IMG/VR virus record: IMGVR_UViG_3300042458_001447
Location: 1 to 27,767 of that record
Source of the DNA: a virus
Strand: one strand, 5' to 3'
DNA: 27,767 bases
Shown here: positions 7,593 to 14,024 of the stretch, piece by piece
How positions within the stretch are numbered: the first letter of the stretch is position 1
Layout: the number at the start of each line of letters is the position of its first letter
Position numbers and translations under genes: made by a program
Notes under the pieces: generated by a model
What the model saw: only the letters and a program-made list of their open reading frames with translations
Databases searched by the model: none
What the model was told of the DNA's origin: nothing

Positions 7593-8029
7593 TGAAACCA
7601 TATATCTTACATAAAGATAATTTTATAAAGGAAGAATTGACTATACATTATGTAGTTGATATATCTAATTATATTTCAGATATCCAATTACTTATTAATT
7701 ATTTTAATTCCGAATACAAGTGGGATGGTATGTTTGATATAGATGAGTGTGAGAATAGAATAGAATTGGGACACTATTTATTTTTACTAAAATTAAATCA
7801 TACCCCGATTGGGTATGTTTGGTTTAAAGAATTAAGTAATGATGTATGTTTTGGTTACAATCTTTATGTTACTAAACAAATATCAAGACCTAAATATGCT
7901 CCAACTTGGTTTTATAGAGAAGTTAGTGGCCGTATGTTACAAAAATATAATTCAATTGAAGTTGAGATAGAAGATTGGAATAGTGTTGTATTTGAGTTAG
8001 TTGAAAATATTGGGTATAAAGAATACTAA
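7592..8029 (+). CDS. GNAT-like acetyltransferase (tentative)
   Basis: A 145-residue protein with a weak GNAT-fold outline: an early helix region, a strand pair LFLLKLNHTPIGYVWFKEL (residues 63-81) like the central beta3-beta4 hairpin of GNAT enzymes, a strand NLYVTKQ (90-96) where the beta-strand before the acetyl-CoA loop should be, and a C-terminal segment WNSVVFELVENIGYKEY resembling the usual N-x(n)-lyekxGF end. The R/Q-x-x-G-x-G/A pyrophosphate loop is not obvious, so cofactor binding is doubtful. The start shares a base with the sulfotransferase stop (TGATG). If a true GNAT it would acetylate an amine on a sugar or peptide, in keeping with the modification theme of the block. Confidence 0.45.
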   Translation: MKPYILHKDNFIKEELTIHYVVDISNYISDIQLLINYFNSEYKWDGMFDIDECENRIELGHYLFLLKLNHTPIGYVWFKELSNDVCFGYNLYVTKQISRPKYAPTWFYREVSGRMLQKYNSIEVEIEDWNSVVFELVENIGYKEY

Positions 8030-8030
8030 A

Positions 8031-8651
8031 ATGAAATCCACATTATGGACTTTTGGGGATAGTAATACCGCAGGTTGGGGATGTAATCCATCGGATGAAT
8101 ATTATCAAAAATATTATAAATTAGGAAATAAAATATGGCCGGAGTGGTTAAGTGAACTTTTTGATATTAATTTAAAAAACTTTGGAAAAAGTGGAAGTTC
8201 AAACGATACAATCATAGATACTATAATACGAAAATGGGATGAAATAAATAAAGGGGATTATGTATTTATTGGAATGACTCATCCACATAGATTTGATGTT
8301 CCAATTAATAATCAATTTGAATCAATCGTTCATAATTTTGCAGAGGATAAAAAAGAAAGTAATTTAACTAAAACTGAATTTGAAACTATTATAAATTTTC
8401 AGTATTATTTTGCAGACCATATTTTATATAAAAATAGACACATACATCGATTCGAATGGATTAGAAAACTCTTATTAAAAAAGGGGTGTAACATGGCTAT
8501 ACTATGGAATGTCCAAACTGATTTAAATGGTCTTCAAACAATATATGATGAAACTAATGGAGAGATTGTAGATAAGCATTTATCATTTTCTTCACATAAA
8601 TTACTTGCTGATATATTTTATAAAAAATATATTACTAAAGATATTATATGA
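8031..8651 (+). CDS. SGNH/GDSL hydrolase-like protein
   Basis: Block I is FGDSNTAGWGC (residues 8-18) with the nucleophile Ser11, block II is GKSGSSND (52-59) giving the oxyanion Gly and Asn58, block III is around YVFIGMTHP (77-85), and block V is DKHLSFSSH (181-189) with Asp181 and His183. The family removes acyl groups from sugars and lipids, for example O-acetyl from polysaccharide. An upstream in-frame TTG start would add ten residues inside the previous gene; I prefer the ATG at 8031, one base after the previous stop, because it places the GDS motif at the usual distance from the N-terminus. No signal peptide, so it should act in the cytoplasm. A second member lies at 18040 and shares GDSxTxGxGC. 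Confidence 0.7.
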   Translation: MKSTLWTFGDSNTAGWGCNPSDEYYQKYYKLGNKIWPEWLSELFDINLKNFGKSGSSNDTIIDTIIRKWDEINKGDYVFIGMTHPHRFDVPINNQFESIVHNFAEDKKESNLTKTEFETIINFQYYFADHILYKNRHIHRFEWIRKLLLKKGCNMAILWNVQTDLNGLQTIYDETNGEIVDKHLSFSSHKLLADIFYKKYITKDII

Positions 8652-9799
8652 GTAATATAAAAAACATATTGATAAATGTTGGGTATGATGATATAAATTT
8701 TCCAAACTTATACAATTATAATATTGAACCCGAATGGAATATCCAAAGTAAAACAAATATAACAACTTTATTGGATAACACTCTTGGTAATTTTAAACAA
8801 AATACGATTGATAATTTTATAAAAACTGATGTAAATTTTATTTACCCAATAGTTTTATTTGATAATAAGTTATTTGACAATTATACCACAATTGATTTCG
8901 ATGAAAGGGTATTAAAATCAATTAAATTAAAAAAGTGTAAAATTGTTTTTGCTTATTTATTGGAAGGATATTTTAATATATCTCATATTAAGTGGATAGA
9001 TAATTTATGCCAAAAGTATCAATTTTCTAAAGAAGATGTTATTGTTATTACATCTAATTTATTTCAATTTTCAAATAATAAATTTACCATAATCAATTAT
9101 GATTATTTTGGTAATCATATAAACTTTTTATCAGTATCTAAATTGGATTCTATAAAAGTAAAATCAGTTGAAAACGATTACCAGAAATTTATAAATAATA
9201 ATTTTGTATTTCATTTTTTGTGCTTTAATGGAATTCCTAGAGAAAATCGATTACTGATGTTTAATGAATTGACTACTAATGAAAAGTTCAAAAATAAATC
9301 TATTACAACATTACGAGGAGTTGATAAAAATTACTATTACGATGTTCCAAGTTGGGATAATCAAAAAATAGGTGGAGGTGCTAGATTAAATATAGATGCT
9401 CATTTAAAAAGTTTTTTGAATATAGTTACCGAAACTCTATATGATAATGATTCGCTTTTTATATCTGAAAAAACATATAAACCGATTTATTTATGTCAGC
9501 CATTTATTGTATTTGGGAATCCATTTACTTTAAATAAATTACACCAGCTGGGTTATAAAACATTTGATAAATGGTGGGATGAAAGCTATGATTCTGAATT
9601 AGATTTGAAAAAAAGATTTGATAAAATTGTTAAAGTAATCGAACAGATATCAAACTTGGATATAAATCAACTTATGAAATTGAAAAATGAAATGAGAGAA
9701 GTATTAATTCATAATTATTTAAACTTTTTCAAAGCAGATGGAATGGAAGAATTGTTTAAAAAATTGAAATGCGATTTTAATAAAAAAACATTAATATAA
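8648..9799 (+). CDS. Glycosyltransferase-like protein (paralogue of the 4354 gene)
   Basis: A 383-residue protein with FLCFNGIPRENRLLMFNEL in the middle and, from residue 272, SEKTYKPIYLCQPFIVFG followed by LHQLGYKTFDKWWDESYD. This second block (an E-K-T-y/w-K-P motif, then PF, then a GFxTFxxWWDExYD tail) is a pattern I associate with a common marine phage protein family of unproven, probably glycosyltransferase, function. The motif resembles the donor-sugar site of GT10/GT-B enzymes. It overlaps the previous SGNH-like gene by four bases (ATGA) and ends the accessory block; a 74-base gap and a new promoter follow. Together with the 4354 protein it brackets the oxygenase, sulfotransferase and esterase-like genes. 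Confidence 0.55.
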   Translation: MSNIKNILINVGYDDINFPNLYNYNIEPEWNIQSKTNITTLLDNTLGNFKQNTIDNFIKTDVNFIYPIVLFDNKLFDNYTTIDFDERVLKSIKLKKCKIVFAYLLEGYFNISHIKWIDNLCQKYQFSKEDVIVITSNLFQFSNNKFTIINYDYFGNHINFLSVSKLDSIKVKSVENDYQKFINNNFVFHFLCFNGIPRENRLLMFNELTTNEKFKNKSITTLRGVDKNYYYDVPSWDNQKIGGGARLNIDAHLKSFLNIVTETLYDNDSLFISEKTYKPIYLCQPFIVFGNPFTLNKLHQLGYKTFDKWWDESYDSELDLKKRFDKIVKVIEQISNLDINQLMKLKNEMREVLIHNYLNFFKADGMEELFKKLKCDFNKKTLI

Positions 9800-9823
9800 A
9801 ATTATAAATTAAAAATTGTATTT

Positions 9824-9855
9824 TTTGTAAAATTGATATTTTTTTACTATATTTA
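9824..9855 (+). promoter_or_regulatory. Promoter (TTTG, 20-base spacer, TATATTTA)
   Basis: TTTG at 9824-9827 and TATATTTA at 9848-9855 are separated by exactly 20 bases. The -7 box differs from the Bacteroidota consensus TAnnTTTG only in the last base. The spacer contains ATATTTTTTT just before the -7 box, as in the promoters at 11410-11440 and 12716-12746. A start about 7 bases downstream gives a leader near 12 bases for the gene at 9874. Confidence 0.6.
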
Positions 9856-9873
9856 CTTGTAAATATTTTAATT

Positions 9874-10191
9874 ATGATTATACTACCGCAGACTCTGATA
9901 ACTGAAAATAGCTTCAATAGATGGAGATGTCATAAAATAGAAGTAGAAGATGGAATAGATTCATATCACTATTATGTTATACCTTTGGTGGATGTAGATG
10001 ATGAAGATGCTTTAGAAAATATAGAATATACTCCCGCATTATTCAGTTCTGAATCTGATGAATTTTTTGATGAAAAAGGTAATACCGTCTACACTCTTCG
10101 ATTGTTTGATGATGATTTGCCTGAATTAACTACTGAAGAAGAGGTTGAAATTCTATATGAAATTTTAACAAAGAAAAAACTTTTTATCTGA
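9874..10191 (+). CDS. Acidic hypothetical protein, 105 aa
   Basis: I do not recognise this protein. It is strongly acidic: residues about 43-65 (LVDVDDEDALENIEYTPALF and neighbours) and 65-100 are rich in Asp and Glu. It has an N-terminal segment with basic and aromatic residues (NRWRCHKIEVEDG) and several predicted beta strands. Many phage small acidic proteins mimic DNA or bind host proteins, and this one has its own promoter at 9824-9855, separate from the block upstream. This is suggestive only. It is followed by a 73-base gap containing a consensus-like -7 box for the HD-domain gene. Confidence 0.65.
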   Translation: MIILPQTLITENSFNRWRCHKIEVEDGIDSYHYYVIPLVDVDDEDALENIEYTPALFSSESDEFFDEKGNTVYTLRLFDDDLPELTTEEEVEILYEILTKKKLFI

Positions 10192-10219
10192 TGACTAGGA
10201 AAAGTTGAAAATTTTTCGT

Positions 10220-10227
10220 ATGTTTGG
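10220..10227 (+). promoter_or_regulatory. TATGTTTG, perfect -7 box, before the HD-domain gene
   Basis: TATGTTTG matches the Bacteroidota -7 consensus TAnnTTTG at every fixed position and lies 37 bases before the ATG at 10265. No TTG is found 19-21 bases upstream, so the -33 element is missing or replaced. It is preceded by TTTTTCG, giving a string close to the one at the left edge of the window (TTTTTCGTACATT on the minus strand). Confidence 0.45.
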
Positions 10228-10264
10228 GTATTATTAATAGTTAAACTCTTTACTACTCAAGAAA

Positions 10265-10918
10265 ATGAAACAAAAAACAGAACAAGAATTAAAAACAAAT
10301 TACGAAAAGTTTCTTAAAATCCTAGAAAAGTACTTCACAGGAGAAAGATTAGAAAAACTCCTTTATATGTACTCTGAATCAGAATTAGGTGGTAACCTTA
10401 TGATATCACCAGCTTCAGGTAATTTAAATTTTCATAACGCGTATCCTGGTGGTTATATTGACCATATTTTTAATGTTTGTAAGAACGCAATTGCTATGAA
10501 AAATGTATTTGTATCACAGGGAGGTGTACCTGATTTTACAGATGAAGAATTAATATTTGTAGCACTACATCATGATTTAGGAAAGTTAGGAACTAAAGAA
10601 GAATTACATTACGTACCTAATGAATCAGATTGGCATGTAAAAAATAAAGGTGAAGTATATACTAGAAATAGTAATAACTCATATATGGCGATTACTGACA
10701 GAACTTTCTTCTTACTTAATAGCTATGGTATTCAGTATAATGAAAATGAATATTTTGGTATTAAACTTACAGATGGAATGTATGATGAAGATAATGTAAA
10801 ATATTATAAAACATTTGATTTATCCAAATATCTTAAATCAAACATTCAGTACATAATGCATTGGGCAGACCACATGAGTACTATTATTGAAAGACAAAAT
10901 TACATTAAATCTAAATAA
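10265..10918 (+). CDS. HD-domain phosphohydrolase
   Basis: A 217-residue HD-superfamily metal-dependent phosphohydrolase. GGYIDHIFNV places the first His at 67, LHHDLGKLG (101-109) holds the HD pair His103-Asp104, and HWADHMS (199-205) supplies His199 and the last Asp202. The long N-terminal helical region (1-60) and the insert after the HD pair (110-190) are similar in plan to the YhaM-like and phage HD proteins. The family removes phosphate or breaks phosphodiesters in nucleotides, (p)ppGpp, cyclic dinucleotides or RNA ends. Similar genes are frequent in marine T4-like phages; the substrate here is not known. It stands alone between two promoter-like regions, next to the Hsp20 gene. Confidence 0.85.
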   Translation: MKQKTEQELKTNYEKFLKILEKYFTGERLEKLLYMYSESELGGNLMISPASGNLNFHNAYPGGYIDHIFNVCKNAIAMKNVFVSQGGVPDFTDEELIFVALHHDLGKLGTKEELHYVPNESDWHVKNKGEVYTRNSNNSYMAITDRTFFLLNSYGIQYNENEYFGIKLTDGMYDEDNVKYYKTFDLSKYLKSNIQYIMHWADHMSTIIERQNYIKSK

Positions 10919-10922
10919 TACA

Positions 10923-10966
10923 GACACTTTGTCATATTTTATTTAAATAACACTGACAATTTGTCA
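10923..10966 (+). promoter_or_regulatory. Tandem GACA-N3-TGTC palindromes upstream of hsp20
   Basis: Two inverted repeats, GACACTTTGTC (10923-10933) and TGACAATTTGTCA (10954-10966), share the form GACA-N3-TGTC and repeat with a 32-base spacing, about three helical turns. The second is perfect over 13 bases. They end 22 bases before the hsp20 ATG. The housekeeping TTG-N20-TAnnTTTG arrangement is absent here. The layout suggests an operator or alternative-sigma promoter for heat-shock-type control. Confidence 0.5.
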
Positions 10967-10988
10967 TAATAATTTGATTGGTATAAAA

Positions 10989-11417
10989 ATGGAAACTATC
11001 AGTTTAAATTATTTCAAAAACTTAAATAAAAAAACTATGTACACTACAGATTTAACAAAACTACTAGATTTATTTGATTATCCAAAATGGAATACTACAT
11101 CATCAAACCACTCTTCATTTGTAGCGGATTATGATGTATCTCAATTGGAAGATGGTCAACAACAACTAACTTTGAATGTTTTAGGGCATGATGCTAAAAA
11201 CATTAAATTAGATGTTACGGATGATAAAATTAAAATTAAAGCAAAAAAAGAAGAAGGAAGCTCTCCATTGGTTAAGGAAATTGATGTTACCTTTACGGTA
11301 AGTAAAGATTATGATGGAACTAAAACTAAAGCTAAATTCTCTAATGGATTACTTATTTTAACAATTGATAAAAAAGAAGAAAGAAAGTCTAAATCAATTT
11401 CAATTACGGTTGATTAA
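10989..11417 (+). CDS. Small heat-shock protein, Hsp20/alpha-crystallin family
   Basis: A 142-residue small heat-shock protein. After a variable N-terminal region (1-42), FVADYDVSQLEDGQQQLTLN (44-63) starts the alpha-crystallin domain, GHDAKNIKLDVTDDKIKIKA follows the usual strand order, and NGLLILTIDKK (119-129) matches the conserved G-x-L strand of the family. A longer frame with a TTG start at 10974 exists; I chose the ATG at 10989 because the extension has no family counterpart. Hsp20 proteins hold unfolding proteins for refolding; many marine myoviruses carry one, probably to aid capsid or tail assembly. It has its own upstream palindromes and a downstream terminator, so it is probably a single-gene unit. 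Confidence 0.9.
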   Translation: METISLNYFKNLNKKTMYTTDLTKLLDLFDYPKWNTTSSNHSSFVADYDVSQLEDGQQQLTLNVLGHDAKNIKLDVTDDKIKIKAKKEEGSSPLVKEIDVTFTVSKDYDGTKTKAKFSNGLLILTIDKKEERKSKSISITVD

Positions 11418-11440
11418 TTCAAATATTTTTTCTATATTTA
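11410..11440 (+). promoter_or_regulatory. Promoter (TTG, 20-base spacer, TATATTTA) inside the hsp20 end
   Basis: TTG at 11410-11412, in the last codons of hsp20, then 20 bases, then TATATTTA at 11433-11440. The spacer ends AAATATTTTTTC, as in the promoters at 9824 and 12716. The predicted start near 11446-11448 falls in the left arm of the hairpin at 11443-11465. Confidence 0.6.
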
Positions 11441-11442
11441 TG

Positions 11443-11472
11443 GGTGGTAAGAATAACTTATCACCTTTTTTT
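11443..11472 (+). terminator. Rho-independent terminator after hsp20
   Basis: A 9-base-pair stem, GGTGGTAAG (11443-11451) with CTTATCACC (11457-11465), one G-U pair, a five-base AATAA loop, then seven T (11466-11472). It lies 25 bases after the hsp20 stop. The only strong intrinsic terminator I can see in the window. Confidence 0.85.
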
Positions 11473-11492
11473 ATTTAAAAATACTTATTAGT

Positions 11493-11669
11493 ATGATATA
11501 CGACGAAAAAATAAAAAACTTATTAGAGGCCATTGATGGTAAATTGAGAATTTTACAAAATGGAATTTCAGGTGCGCAGAACTTATCACCTTCTGAAGCA
11601 CATACTACATTAGCAGACGCCCGAGCATTAATAGAACGTGTAGGAGAGTTAGCTAGAATCAATCGATAA
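11493..11669 (+). CDS. Small helical hypothetical protein, 58 aa
   Basis: An open frame of 58 residues (MIYDEKIKNLLEAIDGKLRI at the N-terminus, ending VGELARINR) that starts after the hsp20 terminator and ends one base before the membrane protein gene. It is predicted to be two amphipathic helices with a short central loop (SGAQNLSPSEA). I do not recognise it. Its position in a unit with its own promoter and directly ahead of the membrane coiled-coil protein suggests that the two act together, perhaps as a small binding partner. Confidence 0.7.
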   Translation: MIYDEKIKNLLEAIDGKLRILQNGISGAQNLSPSEAHTTLADARALIERVGELARINR

Positions 11670-11670
11670 T

Positions 11671-12711
11671 ATGAATTGGCTAAAAGTATTAGTAGGATTA
11701 TCTGCTATTATTGTAGCCGGATGTGCGGCTTATTTCTCTGTAACTGGTTTAGGTGTTCTCTTTGCGGGAGCATCTACATCAGTTATAGTAATGGCTTCCT
11801 CTTTGGAGTTAGCTAAATTGGTTGTTGCCACATATTTAAAACAAAAGTGGAATGAAATTGGTGGATTTAACAAATGGTATCTTACTATTTCAGTAGGAGT
11901 TCTTATGTTAATCACTTCCGCGGGTATTTTTGGATACCTTTCTAATGCATTTCAAGCACAGTCACTCCAATTACAACAAGTAGATAGAGAAATTGAGGTT
12001 CATCAAACAAAAATTGACCAAAACACAGAACAAATTACTCAACTTTCTACTCAAATTACCGAATTTAACTCCAATCAAGGTAAAATTATTGATGGAGGTA
12101 CAGTAAATTCACGTTTATTACGTTCACTTGATGCTAGAGATAAGGAAATTAGTAAAATTAACGATAAAATTTCTAATTTACAAGCAGAAAACGCAACTGA
12201 AACAGAAAAAATCAATCAAATTAAGATTGCTAATCTAGATTTAGAGAAGGAAGTAGGTGGATTTCGATTTGTAGCTGAAGCATTTGGTATCGAATTGAAA
12301 AATGTTGTAAAATTCTTCATATTTTTGATTGTAATAGTGTTCGACCCTCTCGCAGTTGCTCTAATTATTGCATTTAATGGCTTAATTTCTAACAAAAAAC
12401 TCCAACAAAAAGAAAAATTGGTTGAAATGATAGAAAATGATGAAAAATTGGGGTTATATGAAATTTATGGTGATAAAACAGAGGATGTAGCTGACGAAAC
12501 TGCTTCTAACATTGAAAAAATTCAAGAAGAGGAAGAAGAAACTTCAAATTTAAAATGGGAAGAATACATGCATCCAGAATTTCCATGGAATAATCGTAAA
12601 TTGTGGATAAATAATCCAAAAGCTGTAAATTATTGGTTAAACACCAAAAAAGGAAGTGTTAGGGATTTGGCTAAATTCCGTAACGAAGAAGAAAACATCA
12701 AAACTTACTAA
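11671..12711 (+). CDS. Membrane protein with coiled coil
   Basis: A 346-residue integral membrane protein. Hydrophobic segments are at about 4-23, 27-55, 70-90 and 212-238, the last being KFFIFLIVIVFDPLAVALII. Between the third and fourth lies a 110-residue Gln/Glu/Ile-rich coiled coil (about 95-197). The C-terminal tail is acidic (EDVADETASNIEKIQEEEEE) and ends with a basic, Trp-rich section with PWNNRKLWINNPKAVNYWLN. Proteins with this plan, including the FDPLAVAL segment, recur in marine T4-like phages but have no known function. The large soluble loop with coiled coil could span the periplasm or reach into the cytoplasm, as in a membrane sensor or an assembly anchor. The C-terminal part may bind another virion or host protein. 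Confidence 0.75.
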   Translation: MNWLKVLVGLSAIIVAGCAAYFSVTGLGVLFAGASTSVIVMASSLELAKLVVATYLKQKWNEIGGFNKWYLTISVGVLMLITSAGIFGYLSNAFQAQSLQLQQVDREIEVHQTKIDQNTEQITQLSTQITEFNSNQGKIIDGGTVNSRLLRSLDARDKEISKINDKISNLQAENATETEKINQIKIANLDLEKEVGGFRFVAEAFGIELKNVVKFFIFLIVIVFDPLAVALIIAFNGLISNKKLQQKEKLVEMIENDEKLGLYEIYGDKTEDVADETASNIEKIQEEEEETSNLKWEEYMHPEFPWNNRKLWINNPKAVNYWLNTKKGSVRDLAKFRNEEENIKTY

Positions 12712-12715
12712 CCGC

Positions 12716-12746
12716 TTGTAAATACGAAATATTTTTCTTATATTTA
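12716..12746 (+). promoter_or_regulatory. Promoter (CTTG, 20-base spacer, TATATTTA) before uvdE
   Basis: TTG at 12716-12718 (part of CTTG), exactly 20 bases, then TATATTTA at 12739-12746. The spacer contains GAAATATTTTTCT. The -7 box ends only four bases before the ATG at 12751, so transcription should begin at or near the start codon, giving a leaderless or nearly leaderless message. Confidence 0.6.
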
Positions 12747-12750
12747 AAGT

Positions 12751-13650
12751 ATGAATATAGGATATGCGTGTATTAATATGTCGATGGGTAACAAGGTTAC
12801 CACAAATCGTTCAATGGTGAAGAAAACATTCAATGCCAAAGGCTTGGATTACGTTTCGGAGTTGGCGTTAGCAAATGCCAAAGATATTATTAAGATATTG
12901 GAATGGAATCGTATCCATAATATCAATTTTTTTCGTTTATCATCCGCTATTATTCCGTGGGGTGATGCATTGGATTTAACTCAACTCAAAGATTACACAG
13001 AGATTAAATCGGAGCTAAAGAAAGCAGGTGATTACGCTAAATTCCATAATATCCGTATTAATTCTCATCCTGGTCCATTTAATGTGTTACCTTCCCCTAA
13101 CGAAGAAGTTATTCAGAAAACTTTTGCTGATTTAGAATTACATGGTAAGATATTTGATATGATGGGGTTATCTAAAACCCATTATAACAATATTAATATC
13201 CATTGTAATGGGGTCTACGGAGATAAACAAGCGGCAATGGATAGATTGATTACAAACTTCAAAAGACTCTCTCCAAGCGTACAAAAACGATTGACATTGG
13301 AGAATGATGATAAGGCTTCTATGTATTCAGTAAAAGATTTGATGTATATCTACGAACGAACAGGTATTCCTATTGTATTTGACTATCATCACCATCAATT
13401 TTGCACAGGTGGGTTAACCGAAGAAGAAGCTCTTAAACTTGCTGCCACAACTTGGCCAAAAAGTATTACACAAGAAGTTCACTATTCAGAATCTAAAGCA
13501 TTACATGAAAACAATCCAAAAGAAAAACCACAAGCCCATTCGGTGTATATTAATGCCCTCCCCAATACATACGAGTTGGATGTGGACATTATGGTTGAAG
13601 CAAAAGGAAAAGAATTAGCAATATTACCATTTATAAAAACAATGTTATGA
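12751..13650 (+). CDS. uvdE: UV damage endonuclease UvdE
   Basis: A 299-residue UvdE-family enzyme with the full TIM-barrel endonuclease plan. It begins IGYACIN, the conserved first strand, so the start at 12751 is required. Metal-ligand positions are visible: SHPGPFNVLPSPNEE (105-119) with His106, NIHCNGVYGDK (149-159) with His151, LTLENDD (181-187) with Glu184, IVFDYHHHQF (208-217) with Asp211 and nearby His, and QEVHYSES (241-248) with His244. UvdE nicks DNA 5' of UV photoproducts and some other lesions. In sunlit water this would protect or repair the phage genome. Its 3' end overlaps the nucleotidyltransferase gene by four bases. It is less AT-rich than the accessory block: a hand count of two single 60-base lines gave about 35 percent GC here (13021) against 25 percent there (7681). 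Confidence 0.93.
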   Translation: MNIGYACINMSMGNKVTTNRSMVKKTFNAKGLDYVSELALANAKDIIKILEWNRIHNINFFRLSSAIIPWGDALDLTQLKDYTEIKSELKKAGDYAKFHNIRINSHPGPFNVLPSPNEEVIQKTFADLELHGKIFDMMGLSKTHYNNINIHCNGVYGDKQAAMDRLITNFKRLSPSVQKRLTLENDDKASMYSVKDLMYIYERTGIPIVFDYHHHQFCTGGLTEEEALKLAATTWPKSITQEVHYSESKALHENNPKEKPQAHSVYINALPNTYELDVDIMVEAKGKELAILPFIKTML

Positions 13651-14024
13651 AAAAGTACGCACTATACATCGGAAGATGGCAGAATTGGCACAAAGGACAT
13701 GAATGGTTAATCAATCAACAACTTGAAAAGGGAAAGAATGTTTGGGTGGCAATTAGAGATGTGGATGTAGATGAAAACAACCCAAAAACTGCCCAACAGG
13801 TAATGATTGAATTAACAAAAGAACCATTCTTTCAAGAAAATTGGAATCAAATTCATATATCTATTATTCCTGATATTGAATCAGTAAACTATGGTAGAGG
13901 TGTAGGATATGATGTAATATATCATGAACCACCAACCGATGTAGCAGCAATTAGTGGAACTGCTATTAGAACAGGCCGTATGACACCAAATGGAACTATT
14001 ACCTATGATGAAACCAAAGGATAA
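13647..14024 (+). CDS. Small nucleotidyltransferase (HxGH family)
   Basis: A 125-residue cytidylyltransferase/adenylyltransferase-fold protein. LYIGRWQNWHKGH (6-18) carries the nucleotide-binding HKGH at 15-18, and AISGTAIR (101-108) is the family's second motif, ISGTxIR. At 125 residues it is smaller than NMN adenylyltransferase (about 170-190) or CCT domains, lacking the usual C-terminal helices. Possible reactions are NMN adenylylation, CDP-alcohol or pantetheine-phosphate adenylyl transfer; the sequence does not decide. It overlaps uvdE by four bases (ATGA) and shares one base with the next gene, a third oxygenase, in a tight operon. Similar short phage proteins are often annotated as NadR- or cytitidyltransferase-like; whether it makes NAD or an activated sugar alcohol is open. 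Confidence 0.75.
   Translation: MKKYALYIGRWQNWHKGHEWLINQQLEKGKNVWVAIRDVDVDENNPKTAQQVMIELTKEPFFQENWNQIHISIIPDIESVNYGRGVGYDVIYHEPPTDVAAISGTAIRTGRMTPNGTITYDETKG

Noticed and set aside
8001-8030. Upstream TTG start for the 8031 SGNH-like gene
   Set aside because: It would add ten residues overlapping the end of the GNAT-like gene; the ATG at 8031 follows the previous stop by one base and gives the normal distance to the GDS motif.
9803-9810. TATAAATT, similar to the T4 late promoter TATAAATA
   Set aside because: One mismatch in a very AT-rich gap, and a better promoter arrangement lies 20-45 bases downstream at 9824-9855.
10974-10988. Upstream TTG start for hsp20
   Set aside because: It adds only five residues (MIGIK) with no family counterpart, and an ATG follows directly at 10989.
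11471-11662. Minus-strand open frame of 63 codons after hsp20
   Set aside because: The plus-strand 58-residue frame (11493-11669) fits the spacing, promoter and direction of the operon better.
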